Shown here piece by piece: positions 24,701 through 36,700 of a stretch of 64,000 nucleotides of DNA. The DNA comes from Brasenia schreberi (lineage: Eukaryota > Streptophyta > Magnoliopsida > Nymphaeales > Cabombaceae). Where the stretch lies: contig JAYKKT010000079.1 in NCBI GenBank assembly GCA_036023115.1, positions 16,889,501 through 16,953,500 on the forward strand. Direction: 5' to 3'. The translations under genes were made by a program, and so were the position numbers. Each line of letters starts with the position of its first letter. Position 1 is the stretch's first letter. The notes below the pieces were generated by a model. It saw only the letters and a list, made by a program, of their open reading frames with translations, searched no databases and was not told the origin of the DNA.

Positions 24701-27700
24701 AGATATGTGAGTGCTCCAACCATCTGTCTATAAGGTGTGGGATCACTCAGAAGTTCACCATCAACTAGGCACATCTTCTGGTTGATAACCTCTGGTGTCT
24801 CAACGACTTTGTCATCTGTAATACCTGATCTAAGAATAACATCATTAGTAAACTTAGTTTGTGATAAAAAGAAACCTCTATCATCACGGGTTACCTTAAT
24901 GCCAAGAAAATAGGAAAGTTGACCCAGATCTTTCATTTCAAACACATTACTAAGTTCTTGCTTGATTTGTTGGATACCAGTGTCATCACTACCTGTAATA
25001 ATCATATCATCGACGTAGAGCAAAAGGATAACAATACCTGCTGATGATTTTCTTATAAACAGGGCTGTGTCAGTATAACAGATAGTAAAGCCATGCAATG
25101 TCATAAATTCAGTCATTCTATCAAACCAAGCCTTGGGAGCTTGTTTGAGACCATATAAGGCTCTTTTGAGCTTTAAGACTTGGTTTCTGGACAAGTGTAG
25201 CCAAGGGGTGAATAAATATAAACTTCTTCTAAATCACCATTGAAAAGGAGCATTTTCACATCCATACGATTAAAGATCCATTTTTTAGTAGCTACAATAA
25301 CAAAGGAAGATTGTGTCTTGAAGTGATAAGAGCAAAAAACAGAACACAAAGGTTTCTTCATAATCTATGCCTTCTTCTTGATTATATCCCTTGGCCACAA
25401 GCCTAGCTATTTCTTAATATTAATCCGCTTCATCAAGTTTGTTCCTAAAGACCCATTTGGTGCCAATTATAGGATCAATATCGGGGCTCGAATCAATTCC
25501 CAAACTTGATTTCTCTCAAATTGGTTTAGTTCTTCTTGCATGGCCAAGATCCAATGCTCATTATTAATGGCCTCACGAGGTTTTGTGGTTCAACTTGAGA
25601 GACAGCAAGGTTAGATGATTATAAAGTACATCTCTATGAGTTTCAGTGATTCCTTTGATACATCACCTATCACTCACAAGAGGATGATAATTCTCTCTGA
25701 AGTGACCTTCTAGGAATAGGCATAGATATCCTATTGTAATGTTGATCAAAGGGTGTAACAGAATGTCTAGTAATAATAGGTTCATCAAGCTCATTTTCTT
25801 GATGAATTACCTCTTCACCTAAAATATCATTCAAGGAGTAGGAGTCATTAATAGAACTATCATCATTTATGCTTTTAAAAACATATTCATTTTCAAAAAA
25901 TCTAACATCTCGAGATACATAAAGCTTATCATTTTTACAATCATAACACCTATATCCCTTTTTAGTTATTCCATATCCTAGAAAAACACATTCGATGGCC
26001 CGAGAGGATAATTTATCATCTTTGTCAGTATAAACAAAGCATTTACATCCAAAAACACGCAATCTTGAATAGTTAGGAGAAACTTTAAAAAGTTTTTCTA
26101 TAGGAGACATTTTGGAAAACCGAAGAGGGCATCCGATTAATTAAATAGACTGCGGTCATAATAGCTTCTGCCCAAAAATTTTTGGGAACGCTACTTGACA
26201 AAAGCAAAGTTCTTGTGGTTTCCAAGATATGTCTATGCTTTCGTTCGGAAACACCATTTTGTTTAGGAGTCTTAGAACAAGAAGTTTGATGTATAATCCC
26301 AAACTTATTAAGGTGGTTTTCAAAATCCTTTGACATAAACTCTCCTCTTGAATCCGATCTAAAAATTTTGATTTCTGAATCAAATTGATCCTTTACAAGA
26401 CTATGAAAAATAACAAAATTTTGAAAGACATCGGATTTTGCTTTTAAAAGATATACCCATGTATACCTAGTAAAGTCATCTACAAAAATAACATAATAGG
26501 AAATACCTCCTTTAGACAAAACAGGTGCCGGACCCCATACATCCGAGTGAATTATTTCGAAGGGTCTTGTTGTAACATGTGTTTTGTTTGGAAATGGGAG
26601 ATGTTGCATTTTACCAAGAACACAATCTTTGCAAGAAAAGGATTCCTTAAATTTCATTCCAAGAGGACATTGATACAATTTTTGAGCATTAAGATGTCCA
26701 AGTCTCTTGTGCCATAAAAGAGCATCATTTGTCAAAACATTAATATATCCTATACTATGCAAATAATCCATAATGTAAAGTCTGCCCTCTCTATTGCCAT
26801 GCCCAATCACCTTCTTCGAGAGGCGGTCCTGTACAATACATCCGGTGGATGAAAAGGTTATAACACAATTTTGATCCGAAATTTGGGATATAGAAAGTAA
26901 GTTTAAATTTAGTTTTGGAACAACATTAATTTTGGAAACTTCAAAATTCTTGTTTTGCAAGTCACCAATTTTATCAACGTTTAATTGTGTACCATCCACC
27001 GTATAAACACATGATAAGGGTTTTTGAACACATGATTTTAAGATATGTTCATTACAAGTCATATGAAACGAAGCACACGAGTCAAGAATCCAAGAGATCA
27101 TACCTTGAGTTTCTTTTGTTGAGGATGAGCAAGCCACACCAACCGTTGCTTTTTCCTTCATTTGGGCTTCAAGTTGCTTTAATTTTTGTTCAAGTTCAAG
27201 AATGGAAGAAGATGAAGCATGTTCTTCTACTATGACCACCTTCTTTTTCAATTTTGGGCAATTTGGCCTTATATGCCCGGCTTCTCTATAATGATGGCAA
27301 ATGATGTCTTTTCTTCCTTCTTCACTTTTGAAATGAGGAGGTTGGTAAGTCTTCATATTTGTTCCGGGTTTTGATGCGGCCAAGGCGGTGTCTTTTTGAA
27401 GTCTTGCTTCATTCATTCTTGTTTCCGCCATTTGAAGATCGGTAAGAATCTCTTCTTTTGTAGGAAAAGGTTTTCTATGAATGAGTGATGATCTTACCCC
27501 TTCAAATTCTTCCCGGAGACTTCTTAGAAATTGATATACAAAGTCTTCATTGTCTTCATATTGTCTCTCACTAAGACATTATGTACATTTCTTTTTTTAA
27601 CCATACAATTGATTCCAAACATTAGAAAATTCCCCAAAAAATTCGTTTACCCCTTTATCTCATTGTTTAAGTGAAACCAATTTGTCTCTTAATGCCATCC

Positions 27701-30700
27701 TATGAGCCACATCGCTTTGAACATGGGATTTTTTTAAATATTCCCATGCTTTAGCGTTAATGAAATCGACCAAAGTGTCCCTAGTGTGCTCGTTTACATT
27801 ATTCATGAGCACCCATAGGATTGTTCTATGGCCTCCTTCATATTCTTCTTTTTGTTCGAGTGTGGCATTAATAGAGGGTTCTACCTTTGAACCACTTACA
27901 TAGCCCTATAATTTTTTGAAATACAAATAGTTTTACATAGATTGGGCCCATGTTTTATAGTTCGAAGGTGTTAAACGAAAATTGAAACCCCCTTTATCAT
28001 CCATAGTTCAAGGAGAAAGAAACTAAAGAGGTAAACTTACAAAATATGATCGACACGCTTCCCGAGACAATGAACAATACAAAATACGATTGGCACGCTT
28101 TCCGAGGTAACGAGCAATACTCACACGATCGAAAAATAGCTCTGATACCATGTAATGAAGTCTATGCTTCAATATAGTTGCGGAAGATCAACGAGTGGAC
28201 AATACCACAAAGTAGCAATCACAAGCCCTTAGAAAAGGGAATAGCCGAGAGCAACAAGTGTATGCGAAAAGGAGAATAAACAAAGCACGAGCTTGAATAA
28301 ATAATCGTTATTCATTAGCCATTAAAAGCTTGAAATTACAATGGTTTACAAGGAGTATTTATAGAGAAAAGAGAGAGAGAGAGTGAGAGGAAGTAGAGGG
28401 AAAAGAGGAGAAAGAGGGGGGCTGGCTGCAACCAGCCCCCAACGGCTATTTCACTAGCCGTTGGGGACCATGGCCCCCAACGGCTAGTGGCCCTGGGGCC
28501 CCTGGCCTTGATGGCCCAGTGGGCCAGGGCCGGGCTACTCTGGCCCAATTCTTTAACAATAATTTGCAGTTGAACTGTGACATTTGTCAGAAGGCGAAAC
28601 ACCACCGTATTTCATTTCCTTTAAATGAAGAAAAATCCTCTATGCCTTTTGAGCTTGTTCATTCTTATATATGGGGTCCCTGCTCTATTACTTCTCTACA
28701 TGGTCAGAAAGAAAAAATTGCCATCTTATCAAAATTGCTCAACTCGTTATTACATGCCAATATGCCTTTACAATTGGGCCGATGTTGTTTTAACCGCATG
28801 TTATTTGATTAATCGTATGCCATGCATCTGTCCTACAAGAAATTAAATTCCTTATTCTATCCTTTTCCTCAAGGGCCCCTTATATCATGTTCCTTTCCGT
28901 CGTGTCTTTCGATGTACTTGTTTTGTTCATGATCTTTCCCTGGTCAAGATAAACTATTTGCTCGTGCTATTAAAATATGTGTCTTTCTTGGTATTCCAAA
29001 AGTTACAAAAGGGTGCTATCGTTGTTATTCTCCGCATCACTCATCATTGGTACATGCCCCGCTGTGATGTTACTTTCTTTGAAGAAACACTATATTTTAC
29101 CTCTTTCAGCTTGAACCAAATGTGGTCTCTAGAGGTTTTACCTTGTTCCCTATTTTGGTCTTCACCTTTGTCTCCTTTGTAGGAACCATCAACCGATACT
29201 CTTAGAGTCTCCGGCGGCTTTGTCTAAGGTGCCTTGCCCGCACCCACCTCGGCGTCCTTCATTACTATCAACGTGCCGACCACAGGGACCACCATCAGTT
29301 CTTCACCACCTCGAGGATAGCGAGTGCATCTAAGTGAATCATGTCCCTACTCCAACGTCTCTCCACCTTTACTACGGACCTCTCTAAGTCTCATCGCCAT
29401 AAATCCTTCCTATTGCTCTTTGAAAAGGTACTTTCGATCTACTCGAAATCCTCACCCAATCTATAATTTCTTGAGTTTTCATCGTTTATCTCCATCATAT
29501 TATGCTTTTTGTGTCTTCATTGTTCTCATTTCAATTCCTAAAAATACAGTGAGGCACTCGGTCATCCCTTGGAGGCAAGCCATGATTGATGAGATGTTTG
29601 CCAACTGAGCACAGGTGGTACGATGTGGGACTTAGTCCTACTCCTCCCTATGAAAACTGTTGTTAGTTATCGATGGGTGTATCTTTGTCAAAGGTTGGGG
29701 CGGATGGTAACATTGATCGTCTTAAAGCTCCGGCTTGCCAAGGGCTATACTCAGATATATGGTCTTGATTACGGTGATACATTCTCTCCGGTTGCTAAAA
29801 TTGCCTTTGCTTCGCCTCATTTCTCTATACCCATTATTCGCCATTGGTCATTTGGCCATTATACTCGGTTGGACATTAAAATGCATTTTCTTCATGGTGA
29901 CCTTGAAGAAGAAGTCTACATGGAGCAACCTCCTGGTTTTGTTGCTCAAGGGGAGTCGAGATCGCAGTGTGCAAGTTACAAGTCTCTCACATGGGCTAAA
30001 ACGGTCCCCACGAGCATGGTTTCGGGAGTTCATCACTTTGTTCATTGAAAGTTTGGTATGACCATGAAGTGGGTGACCATTCATGCCTTTTATCACCATT
30101 GCAGGAACTTGACCCGATGTACTTTATTTGGTTGTTTATGTGGATGATATAGTTATTACCTGAACAATGACCAATGAGAATTATCTCAGTTAAAGAACAT
30201 ACTGATGTAGTCAACTTTCGGACTAAGGATCTTGGGTAAACTCAAATTCCTTGGTATTGAATTGGCTCGGCCTAGGAGTGGCATTGTTGTCTCACAAAGG
30301 AAGTATGCTTTATGGATATATTAGAAGGAAAGAACTGTATAATGAATTGTAAGCCTATTGACAGTCCTATGGACCTCTAATAGCAAACTCTTTACCCGGA
30401 TAAGGAGAACCTTATCTTGGAGACTTCGGTAGATACTAAGGCTTGTGTGGAAGCACTGAACTATCTCACTATTACTCCAGACTTGATATTCCCTCTTTCA
30501 ATTAAGTTATGTGTAGTAAGTCAATTTACACTCGATCTCACATAATGGTCATTGATGGATAGCGGTCTTTGTTTAATGCGAACTTTTTGAGGTATATTAA
30601 GAGAGGCTCTGCGGGACAAGATGGTTGTTGTATGAAGATAAAGGAACACTCAAATTGTAGGATACTCTCTGATGCAAGCCCGGGCTGGTTCACCTATTGA

Positions 30701-33700
30701 TCGGCGATCTACTGAGTATTGTGTTTTGTTGGTGGCAATTTAGTGTCTTGGAAGAGTAAGAAGCAATAATATTGTTGCTCGATCATGAGTGCAAAGGTTG
30801 AATATCGATCTATCTCAACAAATGCGGACGGTACTTGGAGCTAATTTGGGTAAAACAATTGCTTCAAGAATTGAAGTTTGGAAGTATTGAACAAATGAAG
30901 TTATATTTGTGATAATCAAGCTCGCCTTACACATAGCATCAAATCGGTCTTTCATGAGAGAACAAACACATATAGAAATTGATTGTCACTTTATTAAGTT
31001 GGGTATTTCAAGTCTTCAAGACCCAACTTGAGGGGGTGTGTTAAAAGGAATAAATCAATATGTGTATTTAGTTTGTTTAATCGTGTGGAACCAAATTAGA
31101 TCAGATATAGATCCAATTTGGATATTGTACTTAGTTAGTAATTAGTGAGTCTAGGTAAGGGCATATCAGTCTTTCAAGTTATAAATCTGTATAATGCCCT
31201 ATTTGTGATTAGGTTTTGATAACAGAAAAAAGAAAAAGAGTGCAGAGGGCGGCAGCCATAGGGGCGTCGATCCCCATTTTTTAATTCCTTGAGTATCTTA
31301 CTTTATGTCATGATTATTTTTTGTTTAATGGGATGATTAATTCATCAGTTACAATATGTACATTGAGCATCAAAGAGAGAGCAACAACTAGTGTTGGCCG
31401 GCCAGCACTAGCCGTTGGGCTTCTAATGGCTATGGCCAGGGCCCTAGTGGCCCTGGTCCACATCAAGTGGGTGCTGCACGGGCCCTAATGGCCCATGCCA
31501 CCCTTTTACATTAACACTCCCCCTCAAACTGGCGGTGTATATACCGATAGTTTGTCTAACAAAAACTGAAAACGAGTGGCTGAGAGAGACTTGGTGAAGA
31601 AATCAGCTAGTTGTATCTCTGAGGTGACATAACACAGAATTGTCTTCTTGTTTAGACATTCTTCACGAACAAAATGACAGTCCATTTCAATGTGCTTCAT
31701 CATTTCATGAAAGGTGTTATTGGATGCAATATACATGGTGCTTTTGTTGTCACAATACATAGTTGCAGGATGTGGCAAAGTAACTCCCATGTCTCCTAGA
31801 ATAGCTATAATCCAGGAAATCTCCATTGCAGCGGTAGCCATGGCTCAATATTTAGCTTCAGTATATGAGAGTGGCACTTTCTGTTGTTTCTTGCACTTCC
31901 AGGAGAGAAGGGATTCACCTAAAAAAACACAAAATCTAGTCGTAGAGTGTCTATTATTGACATCTCCACCCCAATCAGCATCCGTATATACAGATAAATC
32001 AAAAGATGAAAAAGTTAAGAGAACCTCCTTGTTAGAAGTATTTCTAACATATCTAATGATGCGTAAAACAACACTCATATGAATAAAAGTTGGCGCCTGC
32101 TGAAATTGACTAGCTGTATGGACTACATAAGAAATATCTGGTATGGTAATAGTAAGATAGGTAAGAGCACCTATGAGTTGTCGGTACTGGGTGGGATTAA
32201 CTAATTTCTCACCATCTGTGGATCTTAACTTGGTACCTAGAACTTTTGGTGTGTCTACTATTTTGTTATCTGTGAAGCCAAACCTTTCAACGATATCAGT
32301 TACAAATTTTGTCTGAGACATAAAATACCCACAATAGTTTTTAGTAATTTCAATGCCTAAAAAGTAATTAAGAAGTCCTAAGTCTTTCATGTCGAATTCT
32401 TGATGAAGATTACGTTTAACCTCTATAATCCCTGCTTCATCACTCCCTGTGATGATCATATCATCCATATACAAAAGTAAAATAACAATACATGATTCAG
32501 TTTTGCGTACAAACAAGGCAGTGTCAGTATAGCAAGTTGTAAAATTATGCAAATGCATGAATTTTTCAAATCAGTCAAATCAAGCCTTAGGAGCTTGTTT
32601 CAAACCATACAAGGCTTTTCGCAACTTAAGAACATGGCTATGAGGAACATTAAAACCAGGGGGAGGACTCATATAAACTTCTTCATTCAAATAATCATTT
32701 AGAAAGGCATTTTTAATATCAAGTTGATATATATTCCATTTTCTAATGGCACTAAGAGTTATGAGAATTCTAATTGTGGTCATCCTAGCAACGGGGGCAA
32801 ATGTCTCGTCATAGTCAATTCCATATTCTTGGGCATAACCTTTTGCAACCAATCTAGCTTTATATCTCTTAATGTGACCATTGCTATGTGTTTTAATTTT
32901 GTAGACCCACCGACATCCAATAACCTTCTTATCCTTTGGTATAGGTGCAATTATCTATGTCTGAGCTTTGTCTAGAGCTTTGAGTTCATCCTTCATAGCA
33001 TCTTCCCATTTAGGAATACCTTTAGCTTGATGATAAAACCTGGGTTCTTTAACCTGACGAAGAGTAGCAATCAAGTTTTTTCGTTGGGGTTCAAACGATT
33101 CATAGGAAACAAAACGTTGGGGAGGTTTTCAGACCCTAGGTTCTAAACATGTATCATCAGGTTCTGGACGTGTACCAATAGGTTCTCTAAGGCATCATGT
33201 ATAATGTAAAGGATTGTCAATGGTTCTGGACCCTAGGTTCTCAATGGTTTGGGAATCAATAGTTGTATTCGGATCATCACTATTTTCAAGAGAATTGTCC
33301 TAATGATCTACTGAGTCACAATCATCGTCTTCTTCTAGATCAAAGAAATCTTGATATATAAAAGATTCAGGATTTTCTAAGGATTTAGACTCATAGTAAG
33401 CATCATTCTCAAAAAAATTTACATCCTTAGAAACATACAACTTGTCTTCAATGGATCAAAGCACCTATAACCCTTCTTATCTATGCCATGACCAAGCCCT
33501 AGGAGACAGTTTATCATTTTTATCTATATACACAAAACATCTACGTCCAAAAACTCTAAGTCTTTCGTAATATGGAGAAATATTATATAATTTTTCAAAA
33601 GGTGAAATATTTTCAAGATTGGATGAAGGCATTCTATTTATAAGATAAATTGCAGTAAGTGTAGCTTTTGCCCATAAAAATTTAGAAACTTTACTAGCAA

Positions 33701-36700
33701 TCAATATAGTTCGACATGTTTCAATAATATGTCTATGTTTTCTTTCAACTAGGCCATTTTGTTGGGGGGGTTTAGTGCATGACTTTTGATGAAAATTTCC
33801 ATTTGATTTAATAAATTTCTGAAATTCATTTGATATGTATTCTCCTCCTGAATCTCATCTAAAAATCTTAATGGTGGCTCCAAATTGATTTTTAATCATG
33901 TTACAAAATATTACAAATTTTTCAAATACTTCGGATTTATGTTTTAAGAGGTATATCTAGGTAAAACGAGTAAAGTCATCTACAAATATCACATAGTATT
34001 GGACTTCTCCTTTAGAAACAACAGGTGCGGGGCCCCAAACATCAGAATGTATTAAATCAAAAGCTTTGTTTGGTACATAGTTTCTTTCTCAAAGAGGGAG
34101 ATGATGTATTTTCCCAAGAATCTCTTTACATTCAAACTTTTGCTCTCTAATTTTTTTCATCAAGGGAATGTTATATACTTTTTGTAAGTCCAAGTGTCCA
34201 AGTCTTTTATGCTAAAGAGTACATTTTGGGCAACATTACAAAACTCAAAATTTGGCATAACAATATAGTCCATTTTGTATAGTCCACTTTCTCTATGGCC
34301 TTGACCAATCACCTTCCTCGATAGGTGATCTTGCACCACACAATGTTTGGATGAGAAAGTGACTATACAATTATTATCACATATTTGAGCAACCGAAAGT
34401 GAGTTCAAGTTAAGTTTAGGTATAAAGCTTACGTTTTGAATTTTAAAATTTTCTTTTTCAAAATTTTCTATTTTTTTAATTTGAAGTTTTGTACCATCGA
34501 TCGTAAACACATGTTTTCCAATGGTTTCACGAGATTCAATCAAGGAATTTTCACTATAAGTTATATGAAAAGATGCACCCGAATCTAAAAACCAAGACAT
34601 ACCTTGAGAGGTGGATAGAGCATTCTCGGAGATGCTTGCCTTTTCCTTGAACATTTCTTCTATGTATGCCTTAATGTTGTTGGGCAAAACTTCTCCTTCT
34701 TCTACGGCTCCCACATTTTCAAACTTTTTTCGGAGAAGAGGATAAGTGGTTTTGATATGCCCACTTTCCTTGCAATAGTGACAAATGGTGTCTTTATTAA
34801 GCCATGATCCCATGGGCTTTTTTGATGTGCCTTCGGTATTTTTTGCATGTGGAGGCTTGTAAGTCTTCAAGTTAGCTCCCGGTTTGGATGCGGCAAGAAC
34901 GGCTTCTTTCGCGACATTCATATTCTTCAATCTTGTTTCTTTCATAACAAGATTGACGAAAAAAGAGTCTCCTCTAGGTCTAGGTTTTCTATGGATTAAG
35001 TTTGATCTAATGTTTTCGAATTCATCTCTTAACCTACGCATAAACAAAAAGAAATAATGTTTGTCTAAAAATTCTTGAAATTCATATAGTTTATAAAGAT
35101 TTCCAAATTTATCAAAGCTTCTTAGGTGGGTCCATAGTTTCGAAAACTCATTATGGTAATCTCTAATGCTTAAATTTTCTTGTTTAAGCATTATCATCAT
35201 TTCCATTAAATCAATTTGAAATACAAAATCATCTTGAGAATGGAGTTTCTTTAAATATTCTTAAATTTCAAATGTATTTTCGAAAGCACTAATTCTATTT
35301 CTAAGCTTATCATCCACATTTTAACAAATAATCCATGTAATTTTTGCATTCATTTTTTCTCATACTTTCAAGTTTTGCTTATATTTTTCATGAGCTTTAA
35401 TAATCTCATCATCTTTCAAACCATCAATATTCAAAATCGGTTCTTTTATGGTTCCATCAATGTAATCCCAAAAATCTTTTGACAAAAAATATTTTTTCAT
35501 GGTCCTAGCCAACTTTGATAACATTTTGGGATCCATCTAAACATCTCATTTTTACTATCAATTTCATGCAAAATCAAAAGATTTGGACTAACCTCAAGTT
35601 TGGTATGTTTTCTCAAAATTTGAGCCCGTGGCATGCTTCCCAATGCACTCGATTTCTTCAATCCGAGGCTCTGATACCATGTAAATAAGTGTTCATGATC
35701 GAAGGTTGATGCTCACGATGCAACTCTAATAAATCCCAAGATTCCAAAGTCATCCAAGTATGGATGCAGAACTTTAAATATAGCAATAAAGAGAGCGAAA
35801 GCAAACCAAATACAAGTCAAAAAGCTGTACAATGACAACATACTTTATTCATAGTGTGATAGGGTATTTATAGAGGTTACAATATGTAATTATGTACATT
35901 GAGCATCAAAGAAGAGAGAGCAACAACTAGTACTGGCAATGGCCAGCACTACCATTAGGCTTCCAACGGCTATGGCCCTGGTCCACATCAAGTGGTTACT
36001 GCACGGGCCCTAATGGCCCGTGCCACCCTGTTACATTAACACCTTGGTGTATGTTATTTGCAAATAACATTGTGGTAGTGGACGAGTCTAAGAAAAAAGT
36101 TAATAGGAAATTGGAACTATGGAGAGAAACATTAGAAAGTAAAGGCTTTCGACTTAGTAGAACAAAGACAAAATATATGGAATGTAAGCTTGATCATTTG
36201 GGTACTTTATAGGACATAAAAATTAAGATTGGCACATATTTCATCCCTCACAAGGAAAGTTTTAAATACATAGGGTCAAATTTTCAAACAGATGAAAAAA
36301 TTGATAGAGATGTTACACATAAAATTAATGCCAGTTGATTAAAATGGAGAGCGGCATCATGTATTCTATGCAATAAGAAGATACCAGTAAAGTTGAAAGG
36401 TAAACATTATAAAGCAGCCATTAGACCTGCTATGTTTTATGGTTCTAACTTCTGAGTGTTGGGCAGTTAATCAACATGTGCAAGAGATGTTTGTAGCAAA
36501 AATGAAGATGTTGAGATGGATGAGTGGTCATACAAGAAAAAACCGTATGCATAATGAGGTTACTAGGATGGCTAATCTCCTTGGAAGTCCTTATGTTGCA
36601 CCCTCTAGCTAACCCCTCCTATTTGTCTAAACATGCTTGCTTGAGATTAAGGTTAAGGCCACTAGCATACTGGAACCCATGAGACTCTGAAGCCAAGTAA

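Larger units (their letters stand above)
23693..28558 (-). mobile_element. Copia F, reverse strand, innermost element
   Basis: 4.87-kb reverse-strand Copia. Plus-strand LTR ends are TGTAATGAAG and CTTTAACA. Left LTR 23693-24064, right LTR 28151-28558. Target duplication ATAAT at 23688-23692 and 28559-28563. The PBS adjoins the right LTR (plus-strand TCTGATACCA, 28141-28150); the purine tract is read from plus-strand CCCCCCTCAAAC at 24065. It sits in the pre-integrase Cys motif of Copia E, which reads in frame once F is removed. LTR divergence is about seven substitutions plus a block indel. Confidence 0.95.
22811..31038 (+). pseudogene. Copia E gag-pol remnant, split by Copia F
   Basis: 22811-23470 shows no recognisable gag; a 118-residue frame at 22902-23258 has no family resemblance. 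Recognition starts with [14 protein letters not shown] near 23485, [20 protein letters not shown] near 23610, then TCNN at the Copia F insertion, resuming in frame at 28564 as [20 protein letters not shown]. Integrase tatters follow (AYLINRMPC type). RT pieces: [14 protein letters not shown] near 29760, [20 protein letters not shown] near 29872, [10 protein letters not shown] then stop near 30130. RNase H: SVFHERT near 30946. Frame changes occur every 100-200 bases, far more decay than the LTRs show. Confidence 0.85.
22502..31347 (+). mobile_element. Copia E inserted in the LTR of Copia D
   Basis: LTRs 22502-22810 and 31039-31347, each 309 bp, begin TGTTAAAAG and end ATTCATCA. Target duplication GTTAC lies at 22497-22501 and 31348-31352. 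The PBS TGGTATTAGAGC begins at 22811; a purine tract ends at 31038. Removing Copia F (23693-28558 plus one ATAAT) leaves about 4 kb. LTRs differ by about seven substitutions and two 4-bp indels by eye, while the internal region is heavily decayed. Confidence 0.93.
22317..36041 (-). mobile_element. Copia D, reverse strand, oldest Copia of the nest
   Basis: Reverse-strand Copia inserted in the LINE. The right LTR (5' LTR) is complete at 35680-36041. The left LTR is 22317-22501 joined to 31353-31516, split by Copia E. The PBS, complementary to CTGATACCA, adjoins at 35671-35679. The purine tract (plus-strand CTCCCCCTCAAAC) begins at 31517. The left terminus has lost the first bases of the LTR and some target, so no target duplication remains. 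LTRs differ by roughly 20-25 substitutions in about 330 aligned bases by eye, older than E and F. Confidence 0.88.
21928..36563 (+). mobile_element. RTE LINE split in two by Copia D
   Basis: Left part 21928-22314 encodes RT ([24 protein letters not shown], then a stop, [34 protein letters not shown]). Right part 36042-36563 continues in the same element ([15 protein letters not shown], then ORF2 C-terminus to RMHNEV). About 15 bases of element are missing at the junction. The catalytic FADD reads FANN at 36057-36068 through two G-to-A changes. The left part opens with a 36-bp tandem duplication (21930-21965, 21966-22002). The right end stops without the usual CGTCTAGTATGGG end and TTG tail, so the 3' end was lost. 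Confidence 0.9.
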
